40,655 nt of DNA from Patescibacteria group bacterium (GTDB taxonomy: Bacteria > Patescibacteriota > UBA1384 > 2-12-FULL-50-11), in the NCBI GenBank assembly GCA_022843855.1, contig JALHMV010000007.1:1-40655 (forward strand), written 5' to 3'. Below, piece after piece: positions 1-8,379 of this stretch. A program made the translations under genes and the position numbers. The notes under the pieces are model-generated. The model worked only from the letters and a program-made list of their open reading frames with translations, was not told the origin of the DNA and searched no databases. Positions within the stretch are counted from its first letter, which is position 1, and each line of letters begins with the position of its first letter.

Positions 1-79
1 GACCACCGCGCAGGGTGACGGACTTGCTGTGCAGGTAGTAAGTCTTACCTGACTTTTTAGAAGTTGTGCTAAATGCCAT
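1..79 (-). CDS. Small conserved CPR-type protein, N-terminal part only
   Basis: Reading leftwards from the ATG at 79 gives MAFSTTSKKSGKTYYLHSKS and then VTLRGG, where the window ends. The start is firm: a strong GGAGGTGAG ribosome site lies 8-16 nt upstream (complement of 88-96). The pattern of a basic start followed by K-x-YYLHSK-x-V-x-LRGG resembles short uncharacterised proteins I associate with CPR genomes, but the function is unknown. The gene is divergent from uvrB, with about 195 nt between the two starts. The C-terminus lies outside the window. Confidence 0.7.
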   Translation of the reverse strand, partial: MAFSTTSKKSGKTYYLHSKSVTLRGG

Positions 80-259
80 TAACCACTCACCTCCTTCCCC
101 AATGTGTTTGTTCTAATCTTGTTTGACGCAGGATTTCTCCCGGTCACTAACCTGATATTCAGGTTAACGATTCTCAAAGTAAAGACACCTAATACCCCTG
201 TCAAGCGGATAGCTGCTCCCAACAGGTTGGATACAGTTTCAACAAACAGATTCACGCGT

Positions 260-277
260 TACAATACGTCGGTGATG
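260..277 (+). promoter_or_regulatory. uvrB -10 element and leaderless start
   Basis: TACAAT at 260-265 is followed by 9 nt and then the uvrB ATG at 275. No Shine-Dalgarno sequence is present. A transcript starting about 7 nt after the hexamer would begin almost at the ATG. No good -35 is visible. Confidence 0.5.
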
Positions 278-2281
278 AAATTCGAGCTCAACCAAGAGGT
301 TCAGCCAAAAGGCGATCAGCCTAAAGCGATCGCCTCGCTTGTCGAGGGCGTCAATCGTGGCGATCAGCACCAGATCCTCTTGGGAGTCACCGGCTCGGGA
401 AAAACCTTCACCGCCGCCAACGTCATCCAGCAAGTTCAAAAACCAACGCTCGTTATCGCTCACAACAAAACACTCGCCGCCCAGCTCACCAGCGAGTTTC
501 GCCACTTCTTTCCCAAAAACGCCGTCGAGTACTTCGTCTCGTACTACGACTACTACCAACCCGAGGCGTACATGCCCAACTCCGATACCTACATCGAGAA
601 AGAGGCCCAGATCAACGACGAAATCGACCGCTTACGTCACGCCGCCACCCAAGCCGTCTTGAGCCGCCGGGACGTAATTATTGTCGCCTCCGTCTCCTGT
701 ATCTACGGCCTCGGGTCAGCTGAGGAATATCAAAAAGCGACGCTCGTCGTCCACAAGGGCGAAACCGTTAGCCGCGATGCCGTTATCGACAAGCTCGTTT
801 TTCTACAATACCAACGTAACGACGTCGAACTAGCACGGGGTACTTTCCGCGCCCGCGGCGACACGATCGAAGTCATGCCATCGAACGCCCAGCGGATTAT
901 CCGCTTATCGCTCTTTGGCGACACGGTTGAGGAAATCGAAGAGATCGACCCCGTTACCAACGCTCCAATCCAGAACCTACGCTTTGCGGTTATCTACCCA
1001 TCCCGTCACTTTGTCACCCCGACCGACACGATAGAACGGGCAACCGCATCGATCCAGAATGAACTCGACAGCCAACTTAAGAAGCTCGAGCAGCAGGACA
1101 AATTTTTAGAAGCGGAGCGCTTGCGACGAAGAACAAATTACGACCTCGAGATGATCCGCGAGATTGGTTACTGCAACGGTATTGAGAACTACTCCCGACA
1201 CTTTGACGGTCGCGCCCCCGGCGAAACACCCAACACTCTACTCGACTACTTCCCCGACGATTACCTCACCATTATCGACGAGTCCCACGTGACAGTTTCC
1301 CAGCTAAACGGAATGTACAACGGCGACCGCGCCCGCAAAGACATTCTCGTCGAGCACGGTTTTCGCTTGCCGTCAGCTCGGGATAACCGACCACTCAGAT
1401 TTCACGAGTTTGAAGAAAAAACCAAGCAAACAATTTATACCTCGGCCACACCCGGTGCGTACGAATTGGGCAAAAGCCAAAATACCGTCGAACAAATCAT
1501 TCGTCCGACCGGCCTTCTTGATCCCGAGCTAGTTATTCAACCGCTCAAAAACCAAGTCGGTGATCTCATGGAGCGAGTAAAGGATCGGGTCGAGAAACAG
1601 GAGCGGACGCTCGTTACCACGCTGACAAAAAAGATGGCCGAGGAACTAAGCGACTACATGCAGGAACAGGGCGTCAAAGTCCGCTATCTCCACAGCGACA
1701 TCGACACGCTCGAACGAGTCGAGATTTTACGCGAGCTGCGCAAAGGAACCTTTGACGTGCTAATCGGCGTCAATCTGCTGCGCGAAGGCTTGGACCTGCC
1801 CGAGGTCTCGCTCGTCGCCATTCTTGATGCTGACAAAGAAGGCTTTTTGCGCAGCGAGCGCTCGCTCATCCAGACCATCGGTCGCGCCGCCCGAAACGTC
1901 CAGGGACAGGTCATTCTCTACGCCGACAAGATTACCGATTCGATGAAGAAGGCAATCGACGAGACGAACCGTCGTCGTGCTTTGCAAGAGAAGCACAACA
2001 CAGAGCACAATATTACGCCACAGAGCGTTTCCAAAGAAATCACTTCAATCATCGAGCGTGAACTTCAAGAGTCCGTCGGCCTAGATAAGATCGAGAAAGA
2101 ACTGGCCCGCGGCAATATCGACGCGATGATCAAAGACAAAGAACGGCAAATGAAGCTTGCCTCGAGCGAACTACAGTTTGAGCTAGCTGCCATTCTACGC
2201 GACGAGATAATTAAGCTCAAGAAAATTCAGAAAGAGAAAAAGGAGCTCCAGAGCATTGATTTCGGACACGAGGCCAAGTAA
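275..2281 (+). CDS. uvrB: Excinuclease ABC subunit B
   Basis: UvrB is the DNA-damage verification helicase of nucleotide excision repair. It is loaded by UvrA and recruits UvrC. The protein is 668 aa, the usual length. It shows a Walker A motif GVTGSGKT (residues 37-44), the strand-separating beta-hairpin starting [10 protein letters not shown] (about 90), the DESH helicase box (about 335), motif [11 protein letters not shown], and a C-terminal UVR motif that binds UvrC. The open frame extends upstream to 104, but that part has no similarity to UvrB. The ATG at 275 matches the family N-terminus [19 protein letters not shown] and sits 9 nt after a -10 hexamer, suggesting a leaderless mRNA. uvrA follows after two intervening genes and uvrC lies at 8377, so the three subunits are not in one operon. 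Confidence 0.97.
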   Translation: MKFELNQEVQPKGDQPKAIASLVEGVNRGDQHQILLGVTGSGKTFTAANVIQQVQKPTLVIAHNKTLAAQLTSEFRHFFPKNAVEYFVSYYDYYQPEAYMPNSDTYIEKEAQINDEIDRLRHAATQAVLSRRDVIIVASVSCIYGLGSAEEYQKATLVVHKGETVSRDAVIDKLVFLQYQRNDVELARGTFRARGDTIEVMPSNAQRIIRLSLFGDTVEEIEEIDPVTNAPIQNLRFAVIYPSRHFVTPTDTIERATASIQNELDSQLKKLEQQDKFLEAERLRRRTNYDLEMIREIGYCNGIENYSRHFDGRAPGETPNTLLDYFPDDYLTIIDESHVTVSQLNGMYNGDRARKDILVEHGFRLPSARDNRPLRFHEFEEKTKQTIYTSATPGAYELGKSQNTVEQIIRPTGLLDPELVIQPLKNQVGDLMERVKDRVEKQERTLVTTLTKKMAEELSDYMQEQGVKVRYLHSDIDTLERVEILRELRKGTFDVLIGVNLLREGLDLPEVSLVAILDADKEGFLRSERSLIQTIGRAARNVQGQVILYADKITDSMKKAIDETNRRRALQEKHNTEHNITPQSVSKEITSIIERELQESVGLDKIEKELARGNIDAMIKDKERQMKLASSELQFELAAILRDEIIKLKKIQKEKKELQSIDFGHEAK

Positions 2282-2302
2282 AATTGATCAGTTTAGTGCC
2301 CT

Positions 2303-2599
2303 ATGAAGTGTATCGGACCCGAAAGTTGGTGTGTTTTCATTGAAGAAAGGACTCAGGGAAAGGTGGGCCAAGACTTAGTCGTCGTTTGCCTCAACCCATC
2401 TCGACACTTGCGTCAGTACGTGAACGACCTGGCCGTTGCCGTTACAGGCGGTAAAGAGGTCATTTGCTACTCACTGACCAGCCGAGAAGATCTCGATCGT
2501 GACCCTCTGTTAGCTGAGCTGCTTCCTCGAACGCAATTCATTCAGGGACCGCAGGGCAGTGTCGTCGATTTTCTTCTCCACAGCTTGCCCCGCGTCTAG
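2303..2599 (+). CDS. Hypothetical protein, 98 aa
   Basis: An open frame 21 nt after uvrB and on the same strand, possibly co-transcribed. Composition is protein-like (hydrophobic strands such as LVVVCLN and AVAVTGG alternate with charged helices), but I recognise no family. No clear ribosome site precedes the ATG, so coupling to uvrB or a different start is possible. It ends inside a hairpin shared with the convergent kinase gene, overlapping that gene's stop by 4 nt. Confidence 0.55.
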   Translation: MKCIGPESWCVFIEERTQGKVGQDLVVVCLNPSRHLRQYVNDLAVAVTGGKEVICYSLTSREDLDRDPLLAELLPRTQFIQGPQGSVVDFLLHSLPRV

Positions 2600-2605
2600 C
2601 GGGGC
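2587..2605. terminator. Hairpin at a convergent gene junction
   Basis: GCCCCGC (2587-2593) pairs perfectly with GCGGGGC (2599-2605) over a 5-nt loop. It contains both stop codons of the convergent genes. There is no T-run on either side, so it is a weak or factor-assisted terminator at best. Confidence 0.4.
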
Positions 2606-3588
2606 TTAATCTTTGCCAATTCAGCGTCTTTGTTGGTGCTAGAAAGAAAAACGCCAGTATCAACCAAGGCCTTTGTCCGTTGCCACATTCTTTCAATCTC
2701 AGCTTCCTCAATATCCGGTAAAGAAAGAAGTGCCTCAGAGATTGCCATACGATTATCATAGCCCCGAGCAACCCGGTCGCGTAATTCAGGCGGTAATGGA
2801 GTACTAACGAGCTTTTTCTCAATATCGTTCCACATCATGAACTGATACGGTCCAGGCAGCTCTCTCCGACTTCCGCCCTTGACGTTATAAAACGTACTAT
2901 TGAACGCAAGTCCGTTATCAATGGCAATCAACTCAGGCGCACCGTTGGTTAGTATCGGCCGCTTCTCGGCATCGACCTTAGCCATGTAGTTATTAACATG
3001 TCGGTCACCGTTGGCAATAATCCAGTCCAGAGCTGCCATATTACGTACATCGGTGGACTCCATAAAAGACTGGCTGTCCTCATCGTCGAGCTCTAAGAGC
3101 GCTTCACTGGCTAACTTATATCTTTCATAAGGCATAAATAATTGCAGCGAGCCGATGTGGCCATTGATCGTACGAAGCGTGGTGGGTGGGACTAGGTCAA
3201 AACCAAAGTGCTCAGAGATCAAGTAGCTCGCAACCTCACGAGGATAGTCGTGGCCTAGGCCATTGGCATTGTAAAAATCCTTAGCCTCGCCGCGAACTGG
3301 CTTGAAGACTGCCTCAACATGATGCCCTGCTTCGTCGTCAATGGTTACAAACTCGGCGATATTTCGAGTCCGACCCGCCTCAATATTAACGTAGGCCATC
3401 TCGACAACGTTACGGTGCGGCGGGACATTGTAGAAATCCTCAATTCGCCCCACAACTTCTGCCGTACCCGCTTCCATAACCGAAACAATCTCCTCTTTGT
3501 TCCCGAATCTCGTTTCTTTCTCGGCAGATTCAGCAGTCTCGACACTCTGGGATTCTTCGGGATTGAATGACGGTCCTCGTTCGCTCAT
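2596..3588 (-). CDS. Phosphatidylinositol-kinase/HipA-like orphan kinase
   Basis: A 330-aa protein with the hallmarks of the HipA / PI3-4-kinase-like fold. VFKP (94-97) carries the ATP-binding lysine K96, GDRHVNN (194-200) is the catalytic loop with Asp195 and Asn, and IDNGLAF (223-229) stands in for the DFG metal-binding motif. YPREVASYLISEHFGF (115-130) matches the helix that follows the nucleotide-binding strand in such kinases. The substrate is unknown; the family includes SCO1664-like proteins. The N-terminal 90 residues are acidic and less ordered. It stands alone, with no antitoxin-like partner, so a HipBA toxin role is not supported. A possible TAGAAA -10 (complement of 3596-3601) lies 7 nt before the ATG, again fitting a leaderless start. 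Confidence 0.75.
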   Translation of the reverse strand: MSERGPSFNPEESQSVETAESAEKETRFGNKEEIVSVMEAGTAEVVGRIEDFYNVPPHRNVVEMAYVNIEAGRTRNIAEFVTIDDEAGHHVEAVFKPVRGEAKDFYNANGLGHDYPREVASYLISEHFGFDLVPPTTLRTINGHIGSLQLFMPYERYKLASEALLELDDEDSQSFMESTDVRNMAALDWIIANGDRHVNNYMAKVDAEKRPILTNGAPELIAIDNGLAFNSTFYNVKGGSRRELPGPYQFMMWNDIEKKLVSTPLPPELRDRVARGYDNRMAISEALLSLPDIEEAEIERMWQRTKALVDTGVFLSSTNKDAELAKIKPR

Positions 3589-3650
3589 ATATCTATTTCT
3601 ACTTAGTTGTCGAGGAAATACAATCCCAAGAACTTTCGGTATTTGTTTGG

Positions 3651-3668
3651 TAGAATACGGCAGTTATG
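3651..3668 (+). promoter_or_regulatory. uvrA extended -10 and leaderless start
   Basis: TGGTAGAAT forms an extended -10 (hexamer 3651-3656), followed by 9 nt and the ATG at 3666. The layout matches uvrB (TACAAT, 9 nt, ATG). No convincing -35 and no recognisable LexA/SOS box were seen. Confidence 0.5.
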
Positions 3669-6524
3669 CCAATCGACGACAAGATAATCATTAAGGGTGC
3701 GCGCGAACACAATCTCAAAAACGTAGATCTGGAATTGCCGCGCGAAAAATTGATCGTCTTTACCGGACTGTCTGGCTCCGGCAAATCATCTTTGGCGTTC
3801 GACACGATTTACGCCGAAGGCCAGCGCCGATACATGGAATCGCTCTCGAGCTACGCTCGACAATTCCTGGGCCAGATGGAAAAACCCGACGTTGACTACA
3901 TCGAAGGCCTCTCACCCGCTATTTCAATTGATCAAAAAACAACCAGCCACAATCCCCGCTCAACCGTCGGGACTGTCACCGAGATCTACGATTATCTTCG
4001 CCTTCTCTTTGCGCGCGTCGGCACACCGTTCTGTCCAAAATGTGGCCGACCGATCAGTCGACAGACGATCGATCAAATGGTCGACCTTGTCGCCACACTC
4101 AAAGAAGAAACACGGATTCTGGTGCTAGCCCCGGTCGTCCGTGGACGCAAAGGTGAGTATCACCAGTTACTCTACGACCTATATAAAGGAGGCTTTGCCC
4201 GAGTTCGTGTCAACGGCGAGATGTTTGCGCTGACCGACACGATTAAGCTTGATCGATACAAGGCGCACACCATCGAAGTTGTCGTCGACCGCCTCATCAT
4301 CGGCCAGTCGTCGCATCAACGCCTCACCGAAGCGGTCGAAACGGCGATCAAACTGTCGAAAGGTCTCGTTATCATCGCGCAGGAAAATAGTGACGACGAA
4401 CTAATGCTCTCGGAAGATCTCGCCTGCCCGTACGACGGTTTTAGCTTGGGTGAGATCTCGCCGCGCTCGTTTTCGTTTAATAGTCCGTATGGTGCTTGCG
4501 TCGACTGCCACGGTCTAGGCTTTAAGAAAGAAGTTTCCGAGCTGCTCGTTATCCCAGATGACAGCAAGACGATCGCCGAAGGCGGCATTATGCCGTGGAC
4601 ATTTTCCCCGACCAACTACTACGGGATCCTCATTAAAAACGCCGCTGAGCACTTCGGGCTCAATATCGACACCCCAATTAAGAATCTCGACAAACAAGAT
4701 CTCGCCAAGCTTCTTCATGGCTTAGGCGCGCCGATCAAGATGCGTTTACGCTACTTTTCCGGCGGCACCGCCCAATACTTCAACGTCTGGTTTCGTGGCA
4801 TCATCCCCCACCTCGAAGAACGCTATAAAGAGACAGAATCCGATCGTGTCCGTGAAGAAGTCGAACGGTACATGCTCTCCGCCAAATGTCAGACCTGCCA
4901 AGGCGCTCGCCTCAAACAGGACGCGCTCATTATTAAAATCAACGACAAGAACATCGCCGACCTGTCCAGCCTCACTATCGATCAAGCTCGGGAGTTCTTC
5001 CAAAAGATCAAGCTCAATACTCGCGACCAAACCATCGCCGGGAAAGTGTTGATCGAAATTCAAAGCCGCTTAGAATTCTTGAGCAAAGTTGGACTCGATT
5101 ATTTAACGCTCGATCGCTCGGCGACAACACTCGCCGGTGGCGAATCGCAGCGTATTCGTCTGGCTTCCCAAATTGGTTCGGCGTTAGTTGGTATTCTCTA
5201 CGTTTTGGACGAACCAACAATCGGCCTCCATCCAACCGACAACCTCAAACTCATTGAGACCTTGAAACGTCTGCGTGACCTCGGCAACTCGGTGATCGTT
5301 GTCGAACACGACGAAGAGACAATGCGCGCCGCCGACTACATCGTCGACATCGGTCCCGGCGCCGGCGAGCACGGCGGTCAGATCGTCGCCGCTGGCACTC
5401 CGGATCAAGTGTTGGCTGACCCCAACTCCATTACCGCCCCTTACTTAACGGGCGCTAAGACAATCGCCGTGCCGGAGAGGCGTCCAATTGAAAAAGGCCA
5501 GCCGTACATTATCGTTCACGGCGCTACCGAAAATAATCTTAAGAATGTTTCCGCCTCGTTCCCGATCGGCCGTTTGACGGTTGTTACCGGCGTCTCCGGA
5601 TCGGGCAAATCAACGCTCGTCACCGAAATCCTATCGAAGGGTATTCATACCAAACTTGGCCTGCGCGGCGATCTGCCAGGCAAGCACGAGTCGATCACCG
5701 GTACGGACAAGATCGACAAAATCATCGAGATCGACCAATCGCCGATCGGCCGGACTCCGCGCAGTAACCCGGCAACCTACACTAAGGCCTTCGATCCGAT
5801 TCGCCAGCTTTTTGCTGCCACGCCGGCCGCCCGAAGTCGTGGTTACCAGCCGGGGCGGTTTAGCTTCAATGTCCAAGGAGGCCGCTGCGAAAACTGCCAG
5901 GGCGACGGCATGATCAAAATTGAGATGAACTTCTTAGCAGACGTCTACATAACCTGTGATATCTGCAAAGGAACCCGCTACAACCGCGAGACACTCGAAG
6001 TCACGTGGAAGGGTAAGAATATCTCGCAAGTTCTCAACATGACAGTCGATGAAGCGGTCGAGTTTTTCGAAAACATCGGCACTATTTCGGACAAGTTTCG
6101 CACGTTGCAGCAGGTTGGACTCGGCTACATTCGGCTTGGACAACCAGCAACGACACTGTCCGGCGGTGAGGCGCAGCGGATAAAATTGGCCGCCGAGCTG
6201 ACTCGCCGTGACACCGGCAAAACTCTCTACATCCTCGACGAACCAACCACCGGTCTCCATTTCGCTGATGTTGAGCGCCTCCTCAGCGTTCTGCAAAAGT
6301 TGGTTGATCGCGGTAACACGATCATTGTGATCGAACACAATATTGATGTTATAAAATCAGCCGACTGGATTATTGATCTCGGACCGGGCGGCGGATCAAA
6401 AGGCGGCACGATCGTCGCCAAAGGTACGCCCGAAGAAGTCGCCCTCAACAAAGAGTCGTTGACCGGGCAAGTTTTGGAACCGGTATTATTTGGCAGGAAG
6501 AAGCCCGCCAGAGTTGGCGGATAA
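3666..6524 (+). CDS. uvrA: Excinuclease ABC subunit A
   Basis: UvrA is the damage-recognition ATPase of nucleotide excision repair. At 952 aa it has normal length and the tandem ABC architecture: first Walker [10 protein letters not shown] (34-42), signature LAGGESQR, second Walker [10 protein letters not shown], signature LSGGEAQR, and both DEPT Walker B boxes. The C-terminal zinc module is intact (CENC ... CDIC). The first zinc module reads CPYD ... CVDC, so one of the four usual cysteines is Asp. The start has no ribosome site and lies 9 nt after an extended -10. A strong terminator follows directly (6526-6556), so uvrA is a single-gene unit. Confidence 0.97.
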   Translation: MPIDDKIIIKGAREHNLKNVDLELPREKLIVFTGLSGSGKSSLAFDTIYAEGQRRYMESLSSYARQFLGQMEKPDVDYIEGLSPAISIDQKTTSHNPRSTVGTVTEIYDYLRLLFARVGTPFCPKCGRPISRQTIDQMVDLVATLKEETRILVLAPVVRGRKGEYHQLLYDLYKGGFARVRVNGEMFALTDTIKLDRYKAHTIEVVVDRLIIGQSSHQRLTEAVETAIKLSKGLVIIAQENSDDELMLSEDLACPYDGFSLGEISPRSFSFNSPYGACVDCHGLGFKKEVSELLVIPDDSKTIAEGGIMPWTFSPTNYYGILIKNAAEHFGLNIDTPIKNLDKQDLAKLLHGLGAPIKMRLRYFSGGTAQYFNVWFRGIIPHLEERYKETESDRVREEVERYMLSAKCQTCQGARLKQDALIIKINDKNIADLSSLTIDQAREFFQKIKLNTRDQTIAGKVLIEIQSRLEFLSKVGLDYLTLDRSATTLAGGESQRIRLASQIGSALVGILYVLDEPTIGLHPTDNLKLIETLKRLRDLGNSVIVVEHDEETMRAADYIVDIGPGAGEHGGQIVAAGTPDQVLADPNSITAPYLTGAKTIAVPERRPIEKGQPYIIVHGATENNLKNVSASFPIGRLTVVTGVSGSGKSTLVTEILSKGIHTKLGLRGDLPGKHESITGTDKIDKIIEIDQSPIGRTPRSNPATYTKAFDPIRQLFAATPAARSRGYQPGRFSFNVQGGRCENCQGDGMIKIEMNFLADVYITCDICKGTRYNRETLEVTWKGKNISQVLNMTVDEAVEFFENIGTISDKFRTLQQVGLGYIRLGQPATTLSGGEAQRIKLAAELTRRDTGKTLYILDEPTTGLHFADVERLLSVLQKLVDRGNTIIVIEHNIDVIKSADWIIDLGPGGGSKGGTIVAKGTPEEVALNKESLTGQVLEPVLFGRKKPARVGG

Positions 6525-6525
6525 C

Positions 6526-6556
6526 AAAAACGCCGGATTATTTCACCGGCGTTTTT
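6526..6556 (+). terminator. Rho-independent terminator of uvrA
   Basis: AAAAACGCCGG (6526-6536) pairs perfectly with CCGGCGTTTTT (6546-6556) around a 9-nt loop, 1 nt after the uvrA stop. The A-tract and T-tract make it bidirectional, so it also closes the minus-strand unit ending at 6610. Confidence 0.9.
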
Positions 6557-6609
6557 CAGTTGGTGAGCGGGACGAGCTCGTAGCGGCCCAGTCTTCCCTC
6601 GCCCGGACA

Positions 6610-6780
6610 TCAATCAAACGAGTCCCCCTCGCCATAAATGAGGCAGATCAGGACACATCCAACCAAGACCACTACGCCCGTGTCCATGAGGCACCGCCCC
6701 TTTTCCGACCCCATCTCAAAGCCGAACAGGAAGAGGCTAAGGCCCACCATTATTCCGATGATCGGAAGATACTTTCTCAT
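6610..6780 (-). CDS. Small two-helix membrane protein, 56 aa
   Basis: The longer frame on this strand runs back through the tmRNA-like gene, which cannot be coding there. The internal ATG at 6780 has a good ribosome site (AAGAGGA, 4 nt upstream). The product is MRKYLPIIGIMVGLSLFLFG then FEMGSEKGRCLMDTG and a second hydrophobic stretch VVVLVGCVLICLIYG, ending in an acidic tail. Two transmembrane helices are predicted, joined by a short charged loop with one Cys. No family is recognised. It lies between the tmRNA-like gene and the uvrA terminator. Confidence 0.5.
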   Translation of the reverse strand: MRKYLPIIGIMVGLSLFLFGFEMGSEKGRCLMDTGVVVLVGCVLICLIYGEGDSFD

Positions 6781-6828
6781 TTTCCTCTTCAGAAAGCTCA
6801 GTCTGACGTAAGCCTTCAGTCGAGTGGG

Positions 6829-6860
6829 CGAACAGCGTTTTGCTTGCCGTTCGCCCGGTT
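6829..6860 (-). terminator. Hairpin downstream of the tmRNA-like gene
   Basis: GGGCGAAC pairs with GTTCGCCC (8 bp, inner AGC/GCT pairs) about 60 nt after the encoded CCA of the tmRNA-like gene. There is no T-run. It may act as a processing or termination structure, and its arm shares the string GGGCGAACGG with the tmRNA 5' end. Confidence 0.3.
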
Positions 6861-6917
6861 GTCCGAGCCCCCTCGGGGCTGGCGGGGGGTGGATGGCGGG
6901 GCCGTTGCCCCCCAATT

Positions 6918-7054
6918 TGGTGGAGGCGCCGGGAATTGAACCCGGTTCCAAGGCTGCAGATCCTCGCACAACACGGTCTTTGTTGTAGGCATTTTCCGTG
7001 TCGGGCACCACCCCGCGTACGAGCTATACAGCCCTGTCGAACCCGTTCGCCCCC
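6918..7054 (-). ncRNA. ssrA: Very short tmRNA-like RNA without a tag frame
   Basis: The 3' end reads CCGGG-TTCAATT-CCCGG (T arm), then CGCCTCC, A and an encoded CCA. The 5' end GGGGGCG pairs with CGCCTCC and is followed by AACGGGTTCGACAGG, the tmRNA D-loop signature, not a tRNA D arm. A P2 helix is formed by AGGGCTGTA with TGCAGCCTT and extends through CTCGTAC with GTGCGAG. The apex holds a CGGG/CCCG hairpin and a GACACGG/CCGTGTT hairpin with a 19-nt loop. The RNA is only 137 nt, against about 350 nt for normal tmRNA. No frame after the 5' domain contains a stop codon, so no degradation tag can be read, and there is no space for PK2-PK4. TAATAA lies 6 nt before the 5' end. It is either a tag-less tmRNA or a decayed copy; I am sure of the tRNA-like domain, not of function. 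Confidence 0.75.
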
Positions 7055-7060
7055 GTTGCC

Positions 7061-7080
7061 TTATTACATATATGTAATAA
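7061..7080. promoter_or_regulatory. 20-bp perfect palindrome at the tmRNA promoter
   Basis: TTATTACATATATGTAATAA is its own reverse complement. On the minus strand it supplies TAATAA as a -10, exactly 6 nt before the tmRNA 5' end at 7054. An identical copy lies at 7739-7758. No -35 is evident at either, so an activator or a repressor dimer may bind here. Confidence 0.55.
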
Positions 7081-7084
7081 CGAA

Positions 7085-7138
7085 GCGAGAGCGAACAAAG
7101 TTGCTTATCTTCTCAGCGCTTTCGACCCGTTCGCTCGT
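7085..7138 (-). repeat. Stem-loop with a degenerate copy of the tmRNA 5' end
   Basis: On the minus strand GAGCGAAC pairs perfectly with GTTCGCTC over a long loop. The left arm continues GCGAACGGGTCGAAAG, nearly the tmRNA 5' sequence GCGAACGGGTTCGACAG. It lies just upstream of the tmRNA promoter and may be the remnant of a duplication. Confidence 0.35.
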
Positions 7139-7172
7139 AAGCGATACAGAAATTCAAAAGCGCAGTTGAAGG

Positions 7173-7200
7173 GGCGGAGAGGGTTTTAGTCCTCTCCGCC
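7173..7200 (-). terminator. Hairpin after the unknown 154-aa gene
   Basis: GGCGGAGAGG (7173-7182) pairs perfectly with CCTCTCCGCC (7191-7200), loop 8 nt, starting 10 nt beyond the stop codon of the minus-strand gene. No T-run follows in that direction. It separates that gene from the tmRNA-like unit. Confidence 0.55.
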
Positions 7201-7209
7201 GGACTGTCA

Positions 7210-7674
7210 CTATTCGTAGTTGCCCGAGACCGGATCAATTTCCTCGCCGCGAAGCAACGCGGCGAGTACTTTTGGGCCGACTCTGTCGACCCAATCCCAG
7301 CCCTCCGGCTCCCCTCCCTCTGGCACGGGCTCTTTGTAACGGAGACCTTTGATCCCCGCGTGGTAGAGAAAACCACGGTTGGCCCAACCGTCCCGCTTGA
7401 TCCAGCGGGACGTTCCGGTCTGGAAAAGACCTAGTTCGTCCGACTCGACTTCCCACAGCCTTGAGCCGTGGAGGGCCACGTGGAGAACGACCCCGGCTGG
7501 GGTCACAAGGGTCGCGTGTCCCTCGTAGGGTTCCAGCCGCTCCCCCACCTCCTGAATCTCAATCCTATCCGGCAACTGAGCGCCAACCGCATTAGCGATT
7601 AGCCGCAGTCGCTGGTCCGTTGCCCTGACTTGCCGGGTTGGCCCAGCAAGCTCTCCGAATGTGAGTATTCTCAT
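7210..7674 (-). CDS. Hypothetical protein, 154 aa
   Basis: I do not recognise this protein. It begins MRILTFGELAGPTRQVRATD and contains mixed alpha/beta-like segments, a Trp-rich middle (SRLWEVES, SRWIKRDGW) and a proline/glutamate-rich region PVPEGGEPEGWDW. There is no signal peptide or membrane helix. The frame runs on to a TTG at 7719, but the ATG at 7674 gives a better N-terminus, although only an A-rich stretch (AAAAAGAA) precedes it. The second 20-bp palindrome (7739-7758) lies upstream and a hairpin follows, so it seems to be a single-gene unit co-regulated with the tmRNA-like RNA. Confidence 0.55.
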   Translation of the reverse strand: MRILTFGELAGPTRQVRATDQRLRLIANAVGAQLPDRIEIQEVGERLEPYEGHATLVTPAGVVLHVALHGSRLWEVESDELGLFQTGTSRWIKRDGWANRGFLYHAGIKGLRYKEPVPEGGEPEGWDWVDRVGPKVLAALLRGEEIDPVSGNYE

Positions 7675-7738
7675 TTCTTTTTGGTCTGCGCACGACGATG
7701 TTCGTACACTCCTCGCCAACCAAATCCAAAGAACAACG

Positions 7739-7758
7739 TTATTACATATATGTAATAA
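7739..7758. promoter_or_regulatory. Second copy of the 20-bp palindrome
   Basis: The sequence is identical to 7061-7080 at every position. It sits 65 nt upstream of the 154-aa gene and offers TAATAA as -10 on that strand. Flanking bases differ, apart from a weak CCGTT-CC match when the copies are aligned in the same orientation relative to the minus-strand genes. Confidence 0.5.
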
Positions 7759-8337
7759 GGAACGGATGTGGGCAGTGAGGAAACTAGATTGTTAAATTTC
7801 GGCCGCTCTCACCCCCGGCTCGTTAGGCCAGCGGTTCACGGCGCGTGCCCGTCAGGGCAAAGCACACTGTATTACAGTCTACCAGCGCAGTGCCGTTGGC
7901 GATTGCGTCGTTGGATACGTGCCCAGCGGGCTCGCAACGTCGCAGTCGATGTTCCAATCAGGCCGATACGCTCGTAGTTAAGAAAGAAGTCGTAGCGGCC
8001 GATCGGCCAACCACTTTTTCCTATCTTTTTGGTGTACGCACGACGAAAATCTATGCAATTTCTCCGTGACGCGCCGATGATACCACGGATCGAGCGAATT
8101 GTCAATAACTTTAGGCGCATTTCTTGATATTAAGCATATGCTAATTCTTGAACTATTTTTTCCATGCGCTCGCGGGAGCTGTGATGGTATATGGATGTGG
8201 ACAGCCCAGGAACTCTACTCTCTTCAAATTGTAGAGAATATTCTCTTACAGATTAGGATCGAGATATATTGCCACTATCGGCCCTAAAATAGTAGCCAGC
8301 TCACTGGCGTGAATATTCCGAACCTGTTACCCATCCA
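7759..8337. other. Gene-free stretch before uvrC
   Basis: No frame here has protein-like composition with a ribosome site or a -10. A 24-nt segment at 8023-8046 matches 7675-7698 (start of the 154-aa gene) at 21 positions, which could be an old partial duplication. AGCATATGCT near 8136 is a short palindrome. Nothing else could be assigned. Confidence 0.4.
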
Positions 8338-8379
8338 CTGACAGAGAAGGTGATTTCTGATACCATAACTGCGCTTATG
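8338..8379 (+). promoter_or_regulatory. uvrC promoter, leaderless
   Basis: CTGACA (8338-8343), a 17-nt spacer, TACCAT (8361-8366), 10 nt, then ATG at 8377. The spacing is ideal for a sigma-70-type promoter and the transcript would start within 3-4 nt of the ATG. Confidence 0.65.

Noticed and set aside
104-274. N-terminal extension of UvrB
   Set aside because: The 57 extra residues have no resemblance to UvrB and cover the likely promoter.
2596-3588. HipA toxin of a toxin-antitoxin pair
   Set aside because: No HipB-like helix-turn-helix gene lies next to it, and the N-terminal region differs from HipA.
3589-3665. LexA/SOS box upstream of uvrA
   Set aside because: No GAAC-N4-GTTC or CTG-N10-CAG pattern was found here or upstream of uvrB and uvrC.
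6610-7011. A 133-aa minus-strand frame
   Set aside because: Its first 77 codons run through the tmRNA-like gene and GC-rich spacer. Only the part from the ATG at 6780, which has a ribosome site, is kept as a gene.
7061-7758. Insertion sequence or integron cassette between the two palindromes
   Set aside because: No transposase or integrase, no target duplication, and the palindromes sit at the right place to be promoters. Kept only as an alternative in the findings.
7872-8120. An 82-aa minus-strand frame
   Set aside because: Arg-rich random-looking composition, no ribosome site and no -10 at the leaderless distance.
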